Notes under the pieces: model-generated | What the model was told of the DNA's origin: nothing | What the model saw: only the letters and a program-made list of their open reading frames with translations | Database searches by the model: none | Part shown: positions 1 through 9,054 of the stretch, one piece after another | Numbering within the stretch: the stretch's first letter is position 1 | Layout: each line of letters begins with the position of its first letter | From: Sphingopyxis sp. GW247-27LB | Lineage (GTDB): Bacteria; Pseudomonadota; Alphaproteobacteria; Sphingomonadales; Sphingomonadaceae | Length of the DNA: 64,000 nucleotides | Direction of reading: 5' to 3' | Assembly: GCF_002277025.1 (NCBI RefSeq) | Contig: NZ_NIWD01000002.1 | Location: 124,001 to 188,000 of the forward strand | Program-made: the position numbers and the translations under genes

Positions 1-1824
1 CTTGGTATTGACGTCGGTGGTGTCGCCTTCTTCGCGCACCTCGCTCGCGGCGTCGAACATCTGCCAGACCCATGCGCCATAGAGCCACTCGAGCCCCTTG
101 ATCTGCGCCCACGAGCGCTCGTGGATATAGCTTTCGATCTCTTCGGGCTGCGGGCGCGACACGTTCATGACCTTGCCGCCATGGACGTTGTCGGTGTGCT
201 GGCTGAGCGCGCCGCCGCCGCCATATTCGCCGAGCGAAACGGGCAGGCCGGGGAATTTGCGATGCAATTCGGTCAGATGCGCGGCGAGATCCTCGACCTC
301 GTCGACATAGCCCTTGCCGTACCAGCCGATATAGCGGTTGAAGCCGACGGTATCGGCGATGCCGGTCAGGATCGGGCGGTCGTCATCCTCGCCCGGCAAC
401 GGCTCGCAGCAGGTCGCCATCGTCGTCGGGCGCGTCGGGTCCTCGCGTTTGGCGAGCGCGTTCAGCGCCTCCATCAGCGGCCGCGGGTTGGACGGGGTCA
501 GTCCCTTCCAGCTCCAGTTGGTGACCTCGTTGCCGATCGACCACATCGCGACCGAGGGATGGTTGTAATTCTGCCGGATCAGTTCGGTGAGCTGCATCTG
601 GGCATTGGCGAGCATTTCGGGCGGCGTGTCCTTCACCCCCTTGGGCGCGGTCTGGTTGACGAGGCCGAGTTCGGCCCACAGGATCATGCCGGTGCTGTCG
701 GCGAGGTCATAGAAGGGCGTCGCCTGATTATAGTGCGACAGCCGCACCGTATTGGCGCCGAGGTCGCGGATCAGCTTCATATCCTCTTCATGGTCGGCCT
801 GGTCGAGCGCCCAGCCCTTGGCATAGCGGTCCTGGTGGCGCGACACGCCATGGAGCTTGAGCGGCTTGCCGTTGAGGAAAAAGCCCTTTTCGGCGTCGAT
901 GGCGATGGTGCGGATGCCCAGCGGCTGTTCGACCCGGTCGATCAGCCGTCCCTTCGCGTCGCGAACCTCGGCCAGGATGCGATAGAGATAAGGGTCGGCG
1001 AGCCCGTCCCAGCGATGCGGATCGGCGACGCGCAGCCGCGTCTCGTCGCTGGCGACCGTGTCGGCGGCGAGCGGCATCTTGCGGTCGCTGCGCGCGACCG
1101 CCTTTCCATCGGCGTCGAGGATGGTCACCCGCAGCCGCGCCTCGGCCGCCTTCGCGCCGTCGTTCGCGAGGCGCGTGCGCACCACGACCTCGGCCCCCGC
1201 CGCGTCGAGCGCGGCGACATGGCCGTAAACGCCGGGGCCGCCATGATCCATCAGGTCGATATGGACGGGATCGACGGCGATCTGCGTCACCGGGCGATAG
1301 AGGCCGCCGAACATCATGAAGTCGCCCGACAGCGGCACGACATGCCATGTCGCGCTGCCCGGATCGGGCTTGCTGTTGTCGGTCCGCACCGCCAGCACAT
1401 TGTCGCAGCCGGGCCGCATCGCCGCGGTCGCGTCGAGGCGAAAGCGCGAGAAGGCGCCCTCGTGGCGGCCGAGCTTGACGCCGTTCAGCCAGACGTCGGC
1501 GACGATGCTCGCCGCGTCGAATTCGAGGAAGCTGCGCTTGCCCGCCGCGGGCGCGCAGAGGGGGCGGCGATACCAGCCCATGCCGCGGTCGGCGTCGATC
1601 GTCGCGTCGCGGGCCATGCCGGGATTGCCGAGCCGGTTCCACGTGTGCGGCACCGCGACCTTCGCCCAGCCTTTATCGTCGAAGCCCGGCTGCACGGGAG
1701 ATTCGTCGGCGATGCCGAAGTCGAAGGACCAGCCGTCGGCAAGCGCCTGCGTCTCGCGCGCCTCGGCGGGCATCGCCGCCGCCAGGGCCAGAACCGAAAT
1801 CGTCGCGATCCACCGCACATCCAT
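1..1824 (-). CDS. GH2-family beta-galactosidase-like glycoside hydrolase, C-terminus beyond the window
   Basis: Open for 608 codons down to base 1, so the 3' end is missing. The first ~20 residues form a signal peptide (hydrophobic run ending AEA), which predicts export. A GH2 sugar-binding domain follows (VPHTWN, WLNGVKLGRHEG), then an immunoglobulin-like domain and the TIM barrel. The acid/base Glu lies in SIGNE (near base 525) and the nucleophile Glu in SLGEYG (near 222), so the active site looks intact. Start: ATG 1824 touches the GGGAG Shine-Dalgarno, whereas GTG 1818 leaves 6 nt, so GTG 1818 may be the true start. It is divergent from the beta-helix gene at 1919 and shares an inverted-repeat promoter region with it. 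GH2 also includes beta-glucuronidases and beta-mannosidases, so the exact sugar is not settled. Confidence 0.85.
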   Translation of the reverse strand, partial: MDVRWIATISVLALAAAMPAEARETQALADGWSFDFGIADESPVQPGFDDKGWAKVAVPHTWNRLGNPGMARDATIDADRGMGWYRRPLCAPAAGKRSFLEFDAASIVADVWLNGVKLGRHEGAFSRFRLDATAAMRPGCDNVLAVRTDNSKPDPGSATWHVVPLSGDFMMFGGLYRPVTQIAVDPVHIDLMDHGGPGVYGHVAALDAAGAEVVVRTRLANDGAKAAEARLRVTILDADGKAVARSDRKMPLAADTVASDETRLRVADPHRWDGLADPYLYRILAEVRDAKGRLIDRVEQPLGIRTIAIDAEKGFFLNGKPLKLHGVSRHQDRYAKGWALDQADHEEDMKLIRDLGANTVRLSHYNQATPFYDLADSTGMILWAELGLVNQTAPKGVKDTPPEMLANAQMQLTELIRQNYNHPSVAMWSIGNEVTNWSWKGLTPSNPRPLMEALNALAKREDPTRPTTMATCCEPLPGEDDDRPILTGIADTVGFNRYIGWYGKGYVDEVEDLAAHLTELHRKFPGLPVSLGEYGGGGALSQHTDNVHGGKVMNVSRPQPEEIESYIHERSWAQIKGLEWLYGAWVWQMFDAASEVREEGDTTDVNTK

Positions 1825-1829
1825 CTCCC

Positions 1830-1874
1830 GCGTTTCTGAAATATAAGAATCATATATTGATATCTCAGAAACGC
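1830..1874. promoter_or_regulatory. Candidate GntR operator in divergent promoter (site A)
   Basis: A perfect 10-bp inverted repeat (GCGTTTCTGA 1830-1839, TCAGAAACGC 1865-1874) flanks an AT-rich core. Inside it, TCTGAAATATAAGA and, on the other strand, TCTGAGATATCAAT resemble the 18-bp palindrome at 24544. The TCTGA-to-TCAGA offset is 30 bp, identical to the site at 19926. It lies between the divergent GH2 and beta-helix genes. Confidence 0.6.
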
Positions 1875-1918
1875 CAAGGCATAACGTCGCCCGAAACGCA
1901 AAATCGGGGAGACGCGAC

Positions 1919-4003
1919 ATGCCGGGCCGAATCGGAACGACAAGCCTTGCGGTGCTGGGCGCCGCGATGCTGGCGCCGTCGGCCGCGGCGCAGACCGAGG
2001 GCTTGAAGCGCCCGACCGTTACCATCGCGGTATCGCCGGCCGGCAACGACGCCGCCGACGGCAGCGCGGACCATCCCTTTCGCACCCTGACCCGCGCGCA
2101 GGTCGCGGTGCGCGACGCCAATGCCAAAAGCGACGTCGTCGTGCGGATCGCCGACGGCGTCTATCGCCTCGACGCGCCGCTCACCCTCGCCGCCGCCGAC
2201 GGCGGGCAGAAGGGCTGGGTCGTCACCTGGGCCGCGGCGCCCGGCGCGAAGCCCGTGCTGTCGGGCGGGATCGCGGTGACGGGGTGGAAGCTCCACGACA
2301 AGGCGCGCCATATCTATGTCGCCGACGTGCCGCGCGGTATCGCCAGCCGGCATCTGTTCGTCGACGGCCGGATGGCCGATCGCGCCGCGGTCGAACTCGA
2401 CCGCGGCAAGGTCCGCTTCACCAATCAGGGGCTCGAAGTGAACGATCCCGCCGCCGGCGACCTGTCGCGCCTCGGCCGGAACGGGGCGCTCGAACTGGTC
2501 GGGCTCGGCCATTTCACCACCCGCTTTTCGCCGGTCGAGCGGATCGAGGGCCGGACGCTGGTGATGAAGCAGCCCGCGTGGGCGAACAATATCTGGGGCT
2601 ATGACACGCTCGCGCACCCCTATAACCCCAAAGAAGGCAAGCTCTATCTGCGCGGCGACCTCGCCTTCCTGGCCCGGCCGAACCAGTGGGTGCTCGATGC
2701 CGCGGCGGGCAAGCTCTATTACCGCCCCGCCGATGGCGCCGATATCGCGAAGCTCGACGTCGAGCTGCCGCGTCTCGAAAGCCTGCTCCACATCGCGGGC
2801 ACTTATGACGCGCCGGTGCGCAACGTGACGGTCAACGGCCTGCGCTTCTCGCACACGAGCTGGCGCGGCCCCAACGGGCCCGAAGGCTATGCGAGCCAGC
2901 AGAGCGGGTCCTATCTGACCGGCCGCGCCGCCGCCTATCCCACCGACCCGCTCGTCACCTGCAAATGGGGCTGCCCCGAGTTCGAAAGCGTACGCAACGA
3001 GTGGTCGCAGATGCCCGCCGCGGTACAGGTGTCGGCGGTCGAGGGCATCCGCTTCGACGGCAATATCTTCGCGCACATAGGCCAGTATGCGCTCGGCATC
3101 GGTAACGATCCGAGCGCCAATGCCTCGGGCGTCGGGCTGGGCGCGGTCGATGTCGTCGTCTCGCGCAACGTCTTCACCGACCTTGCCGGCGGCGCGATCG
3201 TCGCGGGCGGGGTGCGACGCGACGCGCACCACCCCTCCGATCCGCGGATGACCAACCGCCAGCTCACCATCGTCAACAATCTCATCCGGTCGGTGTCGAA
3301 GGATTACAGCGACAACAGTGCGATCCTCTCGACCTACGTCGATGGGGCGCAGATCGTCCACAATGACATCAGCGACACACCCTATGACGCGATCGACATC
3401 GGCTATGGCTGGGGGATGCACGACGCGGGTGGCAACGCCAATTACCGCACGCGGATGCACGGCTACGACTGGCCGCAGAACAAGGTCTATGAAACCCCGA
3501 CCACTCACCGCAACGTCGTCGTCGCCTATAACCGCATCTACGACACCAAGAAGCATTTCGAGGACGGCGGCGCGATCTACAATCTGTCGGCGAGCCAGGG
3601 CACGGTGATCGCCGAAAACCACATCTTCGACCTCAACCGACGCATCGCGCTTTACCTCGACGAGGGGTCGAAGTTCATCACGGTGCGGGGCAATGTCGTC
3701 GACGGCGCCGGGACCTGGCTCAACATCAATGCGGTGACCCCGGCGGTGAAGATGTGGCTGCGCATCTCGACCGACAATCTCGCGACCGGCAACTGGCATG
3801 AAGGCGGCGAGGTCGGCGGCTGGTGGACCGCCTATCTGAACAACCGGATCGAACAGGATCATCCCGTCACGGGCGACGCCTGGCCCGCCGAGGCGGTCGC
3901 GGTGATGGCCAATGCGGGGATCGAGCCCGCCGCCGGCGACATATCCTATGGCGACGTTCGCGCCCACCCCAATCCCCATGCCAGGGCGAAGAAGGGCGAA
4001 TGA
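1919..4003 (+). CDS. Secreted right-handed parallel beta-helix protein (possible GH141-like glycosidase)
   Basis: 694 aa with a cleavable signal peptide (about residues 1-25, ending AAAQ). The start is ATG 1919 behind GGGGAG. The mature protein starts with the 'SPxGNDxxDGSxxxPFRTLxxAQ' layout of parallel beta-helix carbohydrate enzymes. It has a mid region with WGYDTLAHPY and LYYRP and a C-terminal set of helix coils rich in N/G/D. This architecture is shared by polysaccharide lyases and by GH141 (alpha-L-fucosidase/xylanase); GH141 is my preferred reading from the 'WVLDAAAGKLYYRP' type of motif, but it is not proven. A paralogue lies at 14419. The stop overlaps the next start as ATGA, so it is translationally coupled to the GH28-like genes. 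Confidence 0.7.
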   Translation: MPGRIGTTSLAVLGAAMLAPSAAAQTEGLKRPTVTIAVSPAGNDAADGSADHPFRTLTRAQVAVRDANAKSDVVVRIADGVYRLDAPLTLAAADGGQKGWVVTWAAAPGAKPVLSGGIAVTGWKLHDKARHIYVADVPRGIASRHLFVDGRMADRAAVELDRGKVRFTNQGLEVNDPAAGDLSRLGRNGALELVGLGHFTTRFSPVERIEGRTLVMKQPAWANNIWGYDTLAHPYNPKEGKLYLRGDLAFLARPNQWVLDAAAGKLYYRPADGADIAKLDVELPRLESLLHIAGTYDAPVRNVTVNGLRFSHTSWRGPNGPEGYASQQSGSYLTGRAAAYPTDPLVTCKWGCPEFESVRNEWSQMPAAVQVSAVEGIRFDGNIFAHIGQYALGIGNDPSANASGVGLGAVDVVVSRNVFTDLAGGAIVAGGVRRDAHHPSDPRMTNRQLTIVNNLIRSVSKDYSDNSAILSTYVDGAQIVHNDISDTPYDAIDIGYGWGMHDAGGNANYRTRMHGYDWPQNKVYETPTTHRNVVVAYNRIYDTKKHFEDGGAIYNLSASQGTVIAENHIFDLNRRIALYLDEGSKFITVRGNVVDGAGTWLNINAVTPAVKMWLRISTDNLATGNWHEGGEVGGWWTAYLNNRIEQDHPVTGDAWPAEAVAVMANAGIEPAAGDISYGDVRAHPNPHARAKKGE

Positions 4004-5637
4004 CCGGCGTATCGCTTGACATGCTGAACCGCGCCGAGGTCAGCCGGCGCGCCGCGCTGCTCGGCGTCGCCACCGCCGCGGCGATGAGCCCGTCGATGGT
4101 TCGCGCCACGGGATCGCTGGCGGGTTTCCACGACGTGCGCGACCATGGCGCGAAGGGCGACGGCCGTACCGTCGATTCGGACGCGATCAACAAGGCGATC
4201 ATGGCCGCCGCGCGCGCCGGTGGCGGCACCGTCGTGGTCCCGCCGGGCCGCTATCTCTGCTTCTCGATCCGCTTGCAGAGCGACGTCACGCTCGCTCTCG
4301 CGGCCGGCGCGGTGATCGAGGCCGCCGACCCCGCCAGGCATGGTGGCCGCTATGACGCCCCCGAAAATTATCTGGAGGAGCAATTCCAGGATTTCGGAAT
4401 CACGCACGTCCATAACAGCCTGATCTATGGCGACGGCGTCAGCAATGCCGCGATCGTCGGCCGGGGGATGCTGCACGGGCTGGGGCTCGACCGCGAGGGC
4501 CCCGGCGCACACTGGCACGGGGTCGAGGGGTGGCAGTCGGCGAAGGCGCTCGGCCTTTCGCCCAGGGAGTTGCTGCTGCGCGATCCCAAGGAGCAGGCCA
4601 CGCTGGGCCGCGCCAACAAGACGATCGGGCTGATGAACTGCCGCAACATCCTGCTGCGCGACTTCACCATTCTGCAGGCGGGCCATTTCGGCGTGATCGC
4701 CCACGGCGTGACCAACATGACGATCGACGCGCTGACGATCGACACCGACCGCGACGGCATCGACATCGACTGCTGCCGCGATGTGCGCGTGACGAACTGC
4801 ATCGTCAACGCGCCCAAGGACGACGCGATCGTGCTCAAGAGCAGCTATGCGCTGGGACGCAAGGTCCGGTGCGAGGATATCGCGATCCTCGGCTGCAAGA
4901 CCAGCGGCTATGCGATGGGCAGCCTGCTCGACGGAAGCTATCGCAAGTCGGACTATATGGCCCCCGACAAGATCGGCCCGCTCGGCCGGATCAAGATGGG
5001 GACCGAGACCAACGGCGGCTTTCGCAATATTTTGATTTCCGACTGCACCTGCGAAGCGAGCCGCGGCATCCTGATCGGCGTCGTCGACGGCGGTACCATG
5101 GAGGATGTGGTGGTGTCGGACATCGTGATGCGCGATCCGGTCAATCATCCGCTGTTCGTTCATCAATCGGGCCGCCTGCGCGCGCCCGAAGGCACGACGA
5201 TCGGCCGATGCCGCCGCATCCGCTTCGACAATATCCAGGTCTCGGGCGCCAATCCGCGCTTCCCGTGCGGGCTGACGGGGCAGAAGGGCTATCCGGTCGA
5301 GGATGTGACCTTCTCCAACATCTTCGTCCAGAGCGCCGGCGGCGGCACCGCGGCCGACGCCGCGCGGGTGCCCGAGGAGCGGCCGGCGTCGAGCCTCGAA
5401 GTCACCTATCTCGGCACGCTGCCCGCGCAGGGTCTCTATGCCCGCCATGCCGAGCGGCTGACGGTGCGCAATGTCGAATTCGTCACTGACAAACCCGACG
5501 CGCGGCCGCTGTTCCTGCTCGACGACGTTCAGGGCGCGACGATCGACGGCGTGACCTCCGCGCAGCCGCGCGGCAAGGCGCTGGTCCAGCGCGGCAGCAG
5601 CAATGTGGCGCTCGGCGACGTGCGGACGCTCGGATAG
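4000..5637 (+). CDS. GH28-like polygalacturonase-family protein, copy 1
   Basis: 545 aa. A Tat-like N-terminus (SRRAALLG, residues 15-22, then a hydrophobic stretch) suggests export. Residues ~45-110 form the Pectate_lyase_3-type cap (GAKGDGRTVDSDAINKAI). Beta-helix coils follow, with the GH28-type acidic sites DGIDID (252-257) and KDDAI (273-277) and a later GRIK. GH28 enzymes hydrolyse galacturonan or rhamnogalacturonan linkages, and these Asp residues match the expected catalytic set. Start ATG 4000 overlaps the upstream stop. It is 9 bp from a close paralogue at 5647, indicating tandem duplication. The usual GHG motif is not obvious, so the substrate may differ from homogalacturonan. Confidence 0.8.
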   Translation: MTGVSLDMLNRAEVSRRAALLGVATAAAMSPSMVRATGSLAGFHDVRDHGAKGDGRTVDSDAINKAIMAAARAGGGTVVVPPGRYLCFSIRLQSDVTLALAAGAVIEAADPARHGGRYDAPENYLEEQFQDFGITHVHNSLIYGDGVSNAAIVGRGMLHGLGLDREGPGAHWHGVEGWQSAKALGLSPRELLLRDPKEQATLGRANKTIGLMNCRNILLRDFTILQAGHFGVIAHGVTNMTIDALTIDTDRDGIDIDCCRDVRVTNCIVNAPKDDAIVLKSSYALGRKVRCEDIAILGCKTSGYAMGSLLDGSYRKSDYMAPDKIGPLGRIKMGTETNGGFRNILISDCTCEASRGILIGVVDGGTMEDVVVSDIVMRDPVNHPLFVHQSGRLRAPEGTTIGRCRRIRFDNIQVSGANPRFPCGLTGQKGYPVEDVTFSNIFVQSAGGGTAADAARVPEERPASSLEVTYLGTLPAQGLYARHAERLTVRNVEFVTDKPDARPLFLLDDVQGATIDGVTSAQPRGKALVQRGSSNVALGDVRTLG

Positions 5638-5646
5638 GGAGAATCC

Positions 5647-7284
5647 ATGACCGGAGTTTCAGATCATATGCTGGCCCGCGCCGACGTCAGCCGGCGCGCG
5701 GCGCTGTTCGGCGTCGCCACCGCCGCGGCGATGAGTCCCTCGATCGTCCGCGCTACGGGCGCGCTGTCGGGTTTCCACGACGTGCGCGACTATGGCGCGA
5801 AGGGTGACGGCCGCACGGTCGATTCGGACGCGATCAACAAGGCCATCATGGCCGCCTCGCGCGCCGGCGGCGGCACGGTCATCATCCCGCCGGGCCGCTA
5901 TCTGTCCTTCTCGATCCGGCTGCAAAGCCACATCACGCTCATCCTTGCGCAGGGCGCGGTGCTCGAAGCCGCCGACCCTACGAAACATCCCGGCCGGTAC
6001 GACCCGCCCGAGGGGGTCTATGAGGAGCAATATGTCGATTACGGGCTCGCCCATTATCACAACAGCCTGATCTATGGCGACGGTGTCAGCGATGTCGCGG
6101 TGCTTGGCCCCGGCATGATCCACGGGCTCGGCCTGCGCCGCGAGGGGCCGGGACCGAAATGGCACGGCGTCAAGGGCTGGGTGTCGCCCAAGGCGCGCGG
6201 CATGGACCCGCACGAGGCGCGGCTCAGCGATCCCGCCGAGCGCGCCGAGGAGGGCAAGGGCAACAAGGCGCTCGCCTTCAAGAACTGCCGCAATATCCTG
6301 CTGCGTGACATCACCATCCTGCAGGGCGGCCATTTCTGCCTATATGCGCTCGGCTGTTCGGGGATGACGATCGACAATCTGCGCGTCGACACCGACCGCG
6401 ACGGGATCGACATCGACTGCTGCCGCGACGTCAAGGTCAGCAACTGCACCGTCAACGCGCACAAGGACGACGCGATCGTGCTCAAGAGCAGCTATGCGCT
6501 GGAACGCAAGGTCGTGTGCGAGGATGTGACCATCATCGGCTGCAAGACCAGCGGCTATGCGCTCGGCACGATGCTCGACGGCAGCTACCGGCTATCCGAC
6601 TATCGCGCGCCCGACGATGTCGGCGTGCTCGGGCGGATCAAGCTCGGCACCGATTCGGTCGGCGGCTTCCGCAACATTCTGGTCACCGGCTGTACATGCG
6701 AAAATTCGCGCGGGCTGCAGATGGGGGCGATCGACGGCGGCACACTGGAGGATGTGACCTTCAGCGACATCACGATGCGCAACATCGTCAACCATCCGAT
6801 CTTCGTCCGCCTGTCGGTGCGCAACCGCGCGCCGCGCGACGCTGGCGTCGCGACGGTGCGGCGCGTGCGCTTCGACGATATCAACGTGTCGGGCGCCAAC
6901 AGCCGCTACGCCTGCGGCGTCGTCGGCATCGAGGACGGGATCATCCAGGACGTCACCTTCTCCGGTGTCCATGTGTCGAGCGAGGGCGGCGGGACGGCGG
7001 CCGATGCGGCGCTGGAGCCGCCCGAGCGCCGCAACAGCAGCCTGGAACCGAGCTTCATGAAAACCTTTCCCGCGCATGGCCTCTATGTCCGCCACGCGCA
7101 GCGGATCGCGGCGGTCGATTGCAGCTTCGTCACCGAAAAGCCCGACGCGCGGCCCGCGATCCTGTTCGACAATCAGAGCAGCGGTTTCGTCTCGGGCCTG
7201 CGGTCGCAGCACGCGCCGGAAGAAGCGGTCGTGGCCCGCAATGGCGGCCGGGTGAAGGCGGTCGACACGGTGCAACTAGGCTGA
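5647..7284 (+). CDS. GH28-like polygalacturonase-family protein, copy 2
   Basis: 545 aa, the same length as its upstream neighbour and collinear with it throughout: the same Tat-like N-terminus (SRRAALFG), GAKGDGRTVDSDAINKAIMA, DRDGIDIDCC, KDDAIVLKSS and RIKLGT. The catalytic Asp pairs are retained. Differences cluster in the loops (for example residues ~115-200), as expected for divergence in substrate subsite. The start follows GGAGAATCC by a few bases. Its TGA overlaps the ATG of the dehydrogenase gene (TGATG), so glycan hydrolysis and acid metabolism are in one operon. Confidence 0.8.
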   Translation: MTGVSDHMLARADVSRRAALFGVATAAAMSPSIVRATGALSGFHDVRDYGAKGDGRTVDSDAINKAIMAASRAGGGTVIIPPGRYLSFSIRLQSHITLILAQGAVLEAADPTKHPGRYDPPEGVYEEQYVDYGLAHYHNSLIYGDGVSDVAVLGPGMIHGLGLRREGPGPKWHGVKGWVSPKARGMDPHEARLSDPAERAEEGKGNKALAFKNCRNILLRDITILQGGHFCLYALGCSGMTIDNLRVDTDRDGIDIDCCRDVKVSNCTVNAHKDDAIVLKSSYALERKVVCEDVTIIGCKTSGYALGTMLDGSYRLSDYRAPDDVGVLGRIKLGTDSVGGFRNILVTGCTCENSRGLQMGAIDGGTLEDVTFSDITMRNIVNHPIFVRLSVRNRAPRDAGVATVRRVRFDDINVSGANSRYACGVVGIEDGIIQDVTFSGVHVSSEGGGTAADAALEPPERRNSSLEPSFMKTFPAHGLYVRHAQRIAAVDCSFVTEKPDARPAILFDNQSSGFVSGLRSQHAPEEAVVARNGGRVKAVDTVQLG

Positions 7285-8243
7285 TGACCCGACCCCGCCT
7301 GCTGGTCACCCGCCGGCTGCCCGACGCCGTCGAGGATCATTTCCGCGCCCATTACGACGTCGAGCTCAACCCGGCCGACACGCCGCTCGACGCCGCGGCG
7401 CTGCGCGCTGCGATGACGCGGTTCGACGCCATCTGCCCGACGATCACCGACCGCTTCGACGCGGCGGTGCTGGGCACGGAGAAGGCAACGGTAAAGATCC
7501 TCGCCAATTACGGCGCCGGCTTCGAGCATATCGACCTCGCCGCGGCGGAGCGCGCGGGCATCGCCGTCACCAACACCCCCGACGTGCTGACCGAGGCGAC
7601 CGCCGATCTCGCCATCCTGCTGATGCTGATGGCGACGCGGCGCGCCGGCGAGGGCGAGCGCGAACTGCGCGCCGGACGCTGGACCGGCTGGCGCCCGACC
7701 CACCTGATCGGCCAGGGGCTGGCGGGCAAGACACTCGGCCTCGTCGGCTTCGGCCGCATCGCCCGCGCCACCGCCGAGCGGGCGCGCGCCGGCTTCGGCA
7801 TGACAATCGCCTATTTCAGCCGCCGCGAAGCCGAGGATGCGGGGGACGCGGTCTTTTACCCGACGCTGGAGGCGCTCGCCCGCGCCGTCGATATCCTGTC
7901 GCTGCACGTTCCCGGCGGCGCCGAGACGCGGCACATGATCGACGCGCCGCTGCTCGCCGCGCTGAGGCCCGGCGCGGTCGTCGTCAACACCGCGCGTGGC
8001 AGCGCGATCGACGAGGCCGCGCTCGCCGCGGCGCTCGCGAGCGGGCACGTCGCCGCCGCCGGGCTCGACGTCTTCGAGCGCGAACCGGCGGTGCATCCGG
8101 CGCTGCTCGCCTGCGACAATGCCGTGCTGCTGCCGCACCTCGGCAGCGCGACGATCGAGGCGCGCACCGCGATGGGGATGCGCGCCGCCGCCAATCTGGA
8201 AGCCTGGTTCGCGGGCCGCGACCTGCCCGACCGTGTCGCCTGA
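7284..8243 (+). CDS. D-2-hydroxyacid dehydrogenase (glyoxylate/hydroxypyruvate reductase type)
   Basis: 319 aa, cytoplasmic. The NAD(P) Rossmann motif is LVGFGRIARATA (around residues 150-161). The catalytic Arg is in VNTARGSAID, the Glu in DVFEREP and the His in LPHLGSAT. Family members reduce glyoxylate or hydroxypyruvate to glycolate or D-glycerate. The very next gene is a D-glycerate 3-kinase, overlapping by 11 bp. I therefore infer that it makes or interconverts D-glycerate during sugar-acid catabolism. Phosphoglycerate dehydrogenase is less likely because no ACT domain is present. Confidence 0.85.
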   Translation: MTRPRLLVTRRLPDAVEDHFRAHYDVELNPADTPLDAAALRAAMTRFDAICPTITDRFDAAVLGTEKATVKILANYGAGFEHIDLAAAERAGIAVTNTPDVLTEATADLAILLMLMATRRAGEGERELRAGRWTGWRPTHLIGQGLAGKTLGLVGFGRIARATAERARAGFGMTIAYFSRREAEDAGDAVFYPTLEALARAVDILSLHVPGGAETRHMIDAPLLAALRPGAVVVNTARGSAIDEAALAAALASGHVAAAGLDVFEREPAVHPALLACDNAVLLPHLGSATIEARTAMGMRAAANLEAWFAGRDLPDRVA

Positions 8244-9054
8244 CGATGCCCCCGCCATCGCCGCCGCCGCGATCGCGGGCTGGGCGGCGGAGCCGAATGC
8301 GCCGCGCCCGCTGGTCGTAGGCCTGTGCGGCGCGCAGGGCAGCGGCAAGTCGACCCTCGCCGCCGCGCTCGCGGATCGGCTGAACGTCGCCGGATACCGC
8401 ACCGCCATCCTCGCCCTCGACGACCTCTATCTCCCCGCCGCCAACCGCGTCGCGCTGGCGGGCGCGGTCCATCCGCTGCTGCGCGTGCGCGGCGTCCCCG
8501 GCACGCACGATCCCGAACTCGGTCTGGCGCTTCTGAGCCGGCTCGGCGAAGCGGGACCGGTCGCCCTGCCGCGCTTCGACAAGGCGACCGACGACCGCGC
8601 CGCGCCCGCGACTGTCGAGGGGCCGTTCGACGTCATCCTGTTCGAGGGCTGGTGCGTCGGCGCCGCGCCGCAGGCGGCGGACGATCTTGCCCGGCCCGTC
8701 AACGCACTCGAAGCCGACGCTGATGTGGGCGGCGTCTGGCGGCGCCATGTCAACGCCGCGCTCGCCGGTCCCTATCGCGCCTTGTTCGGCCGCATCGACC
8801 GGCTGATCCTGCTCGCGGCGCCCGGCTTCGACGTCGTGCATCGCTGGCGGCTTCAACAGGAAGAGGAACTGCGCGCGCGCAGGCCCGAGGGCGCGGGCCT
8901 GATGGACGCTGCCGCGGTCGCCGCCTTCGTCCAGCATTATGAGCGGCTGACGCGGCACATCCTGGCCGAGATGCCCGGCCGCGCCGACCTCACCCTTCAC
9001 CTCGACCCCGACCGGCGCGTGATCCGCGCCGACAGCAAGGATATATCCCGATGA
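8233..9054 (+). CDS. D-glycerate 3-kinase (GLYK-like P-loop kinase)
   Basis: 273 aa using GTG 8233 as start, overlapping the previous stop; no in-frame ATG lies close by. The P-loop GAQGSGKST is near residues 31-39, followed by LALDDLYLP and the VPGTHD region typical of the GLYK/uridine-kinase-like family. It would phosphorylate D-glycerate to 3-phosphoglycerate with ATP, feeding lower glycolysis. Its position directly after a hydroxypyruvate-reductase-type gene supports this. The downstream FAH gene starts inside its stop codon (ATGA). Confidence 0.85.
   Translation: MSPDDAPAIAAAAIAGWAAEPNAPRPLVVGLCGAQGSGKSTLAAALADRLNVAGYRTAILALDDLYLPAANRVALAGAVHPLLRVRGVPGTHDPELGLALLSRLGEAGPVALPRFDKATDDRAAPATVEGPFDVILFEGWCVGAAPQAADDLARPVNALEADADVGGVWRRHVNAALAGPYRALFGRIDRLILLAAPGFDVVHRWRLQQEEELRARRPEGAGLMDAAAVAAFVQHYERLTRHILAEMPGRADLTLHLDPDRRVIRADSKDISR

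Noticed and set aside
121..1839. Long plus-strand open frame opposite the GH2 gene, and similar long antisense frames (1865-3979, 13936-16107, 21684-24695)
   Set aside because: They are shadows of high-GC genes: residues are dominated by R, A, G, H and D with no domain motifs, and the opposite strand holds well-supported genes.
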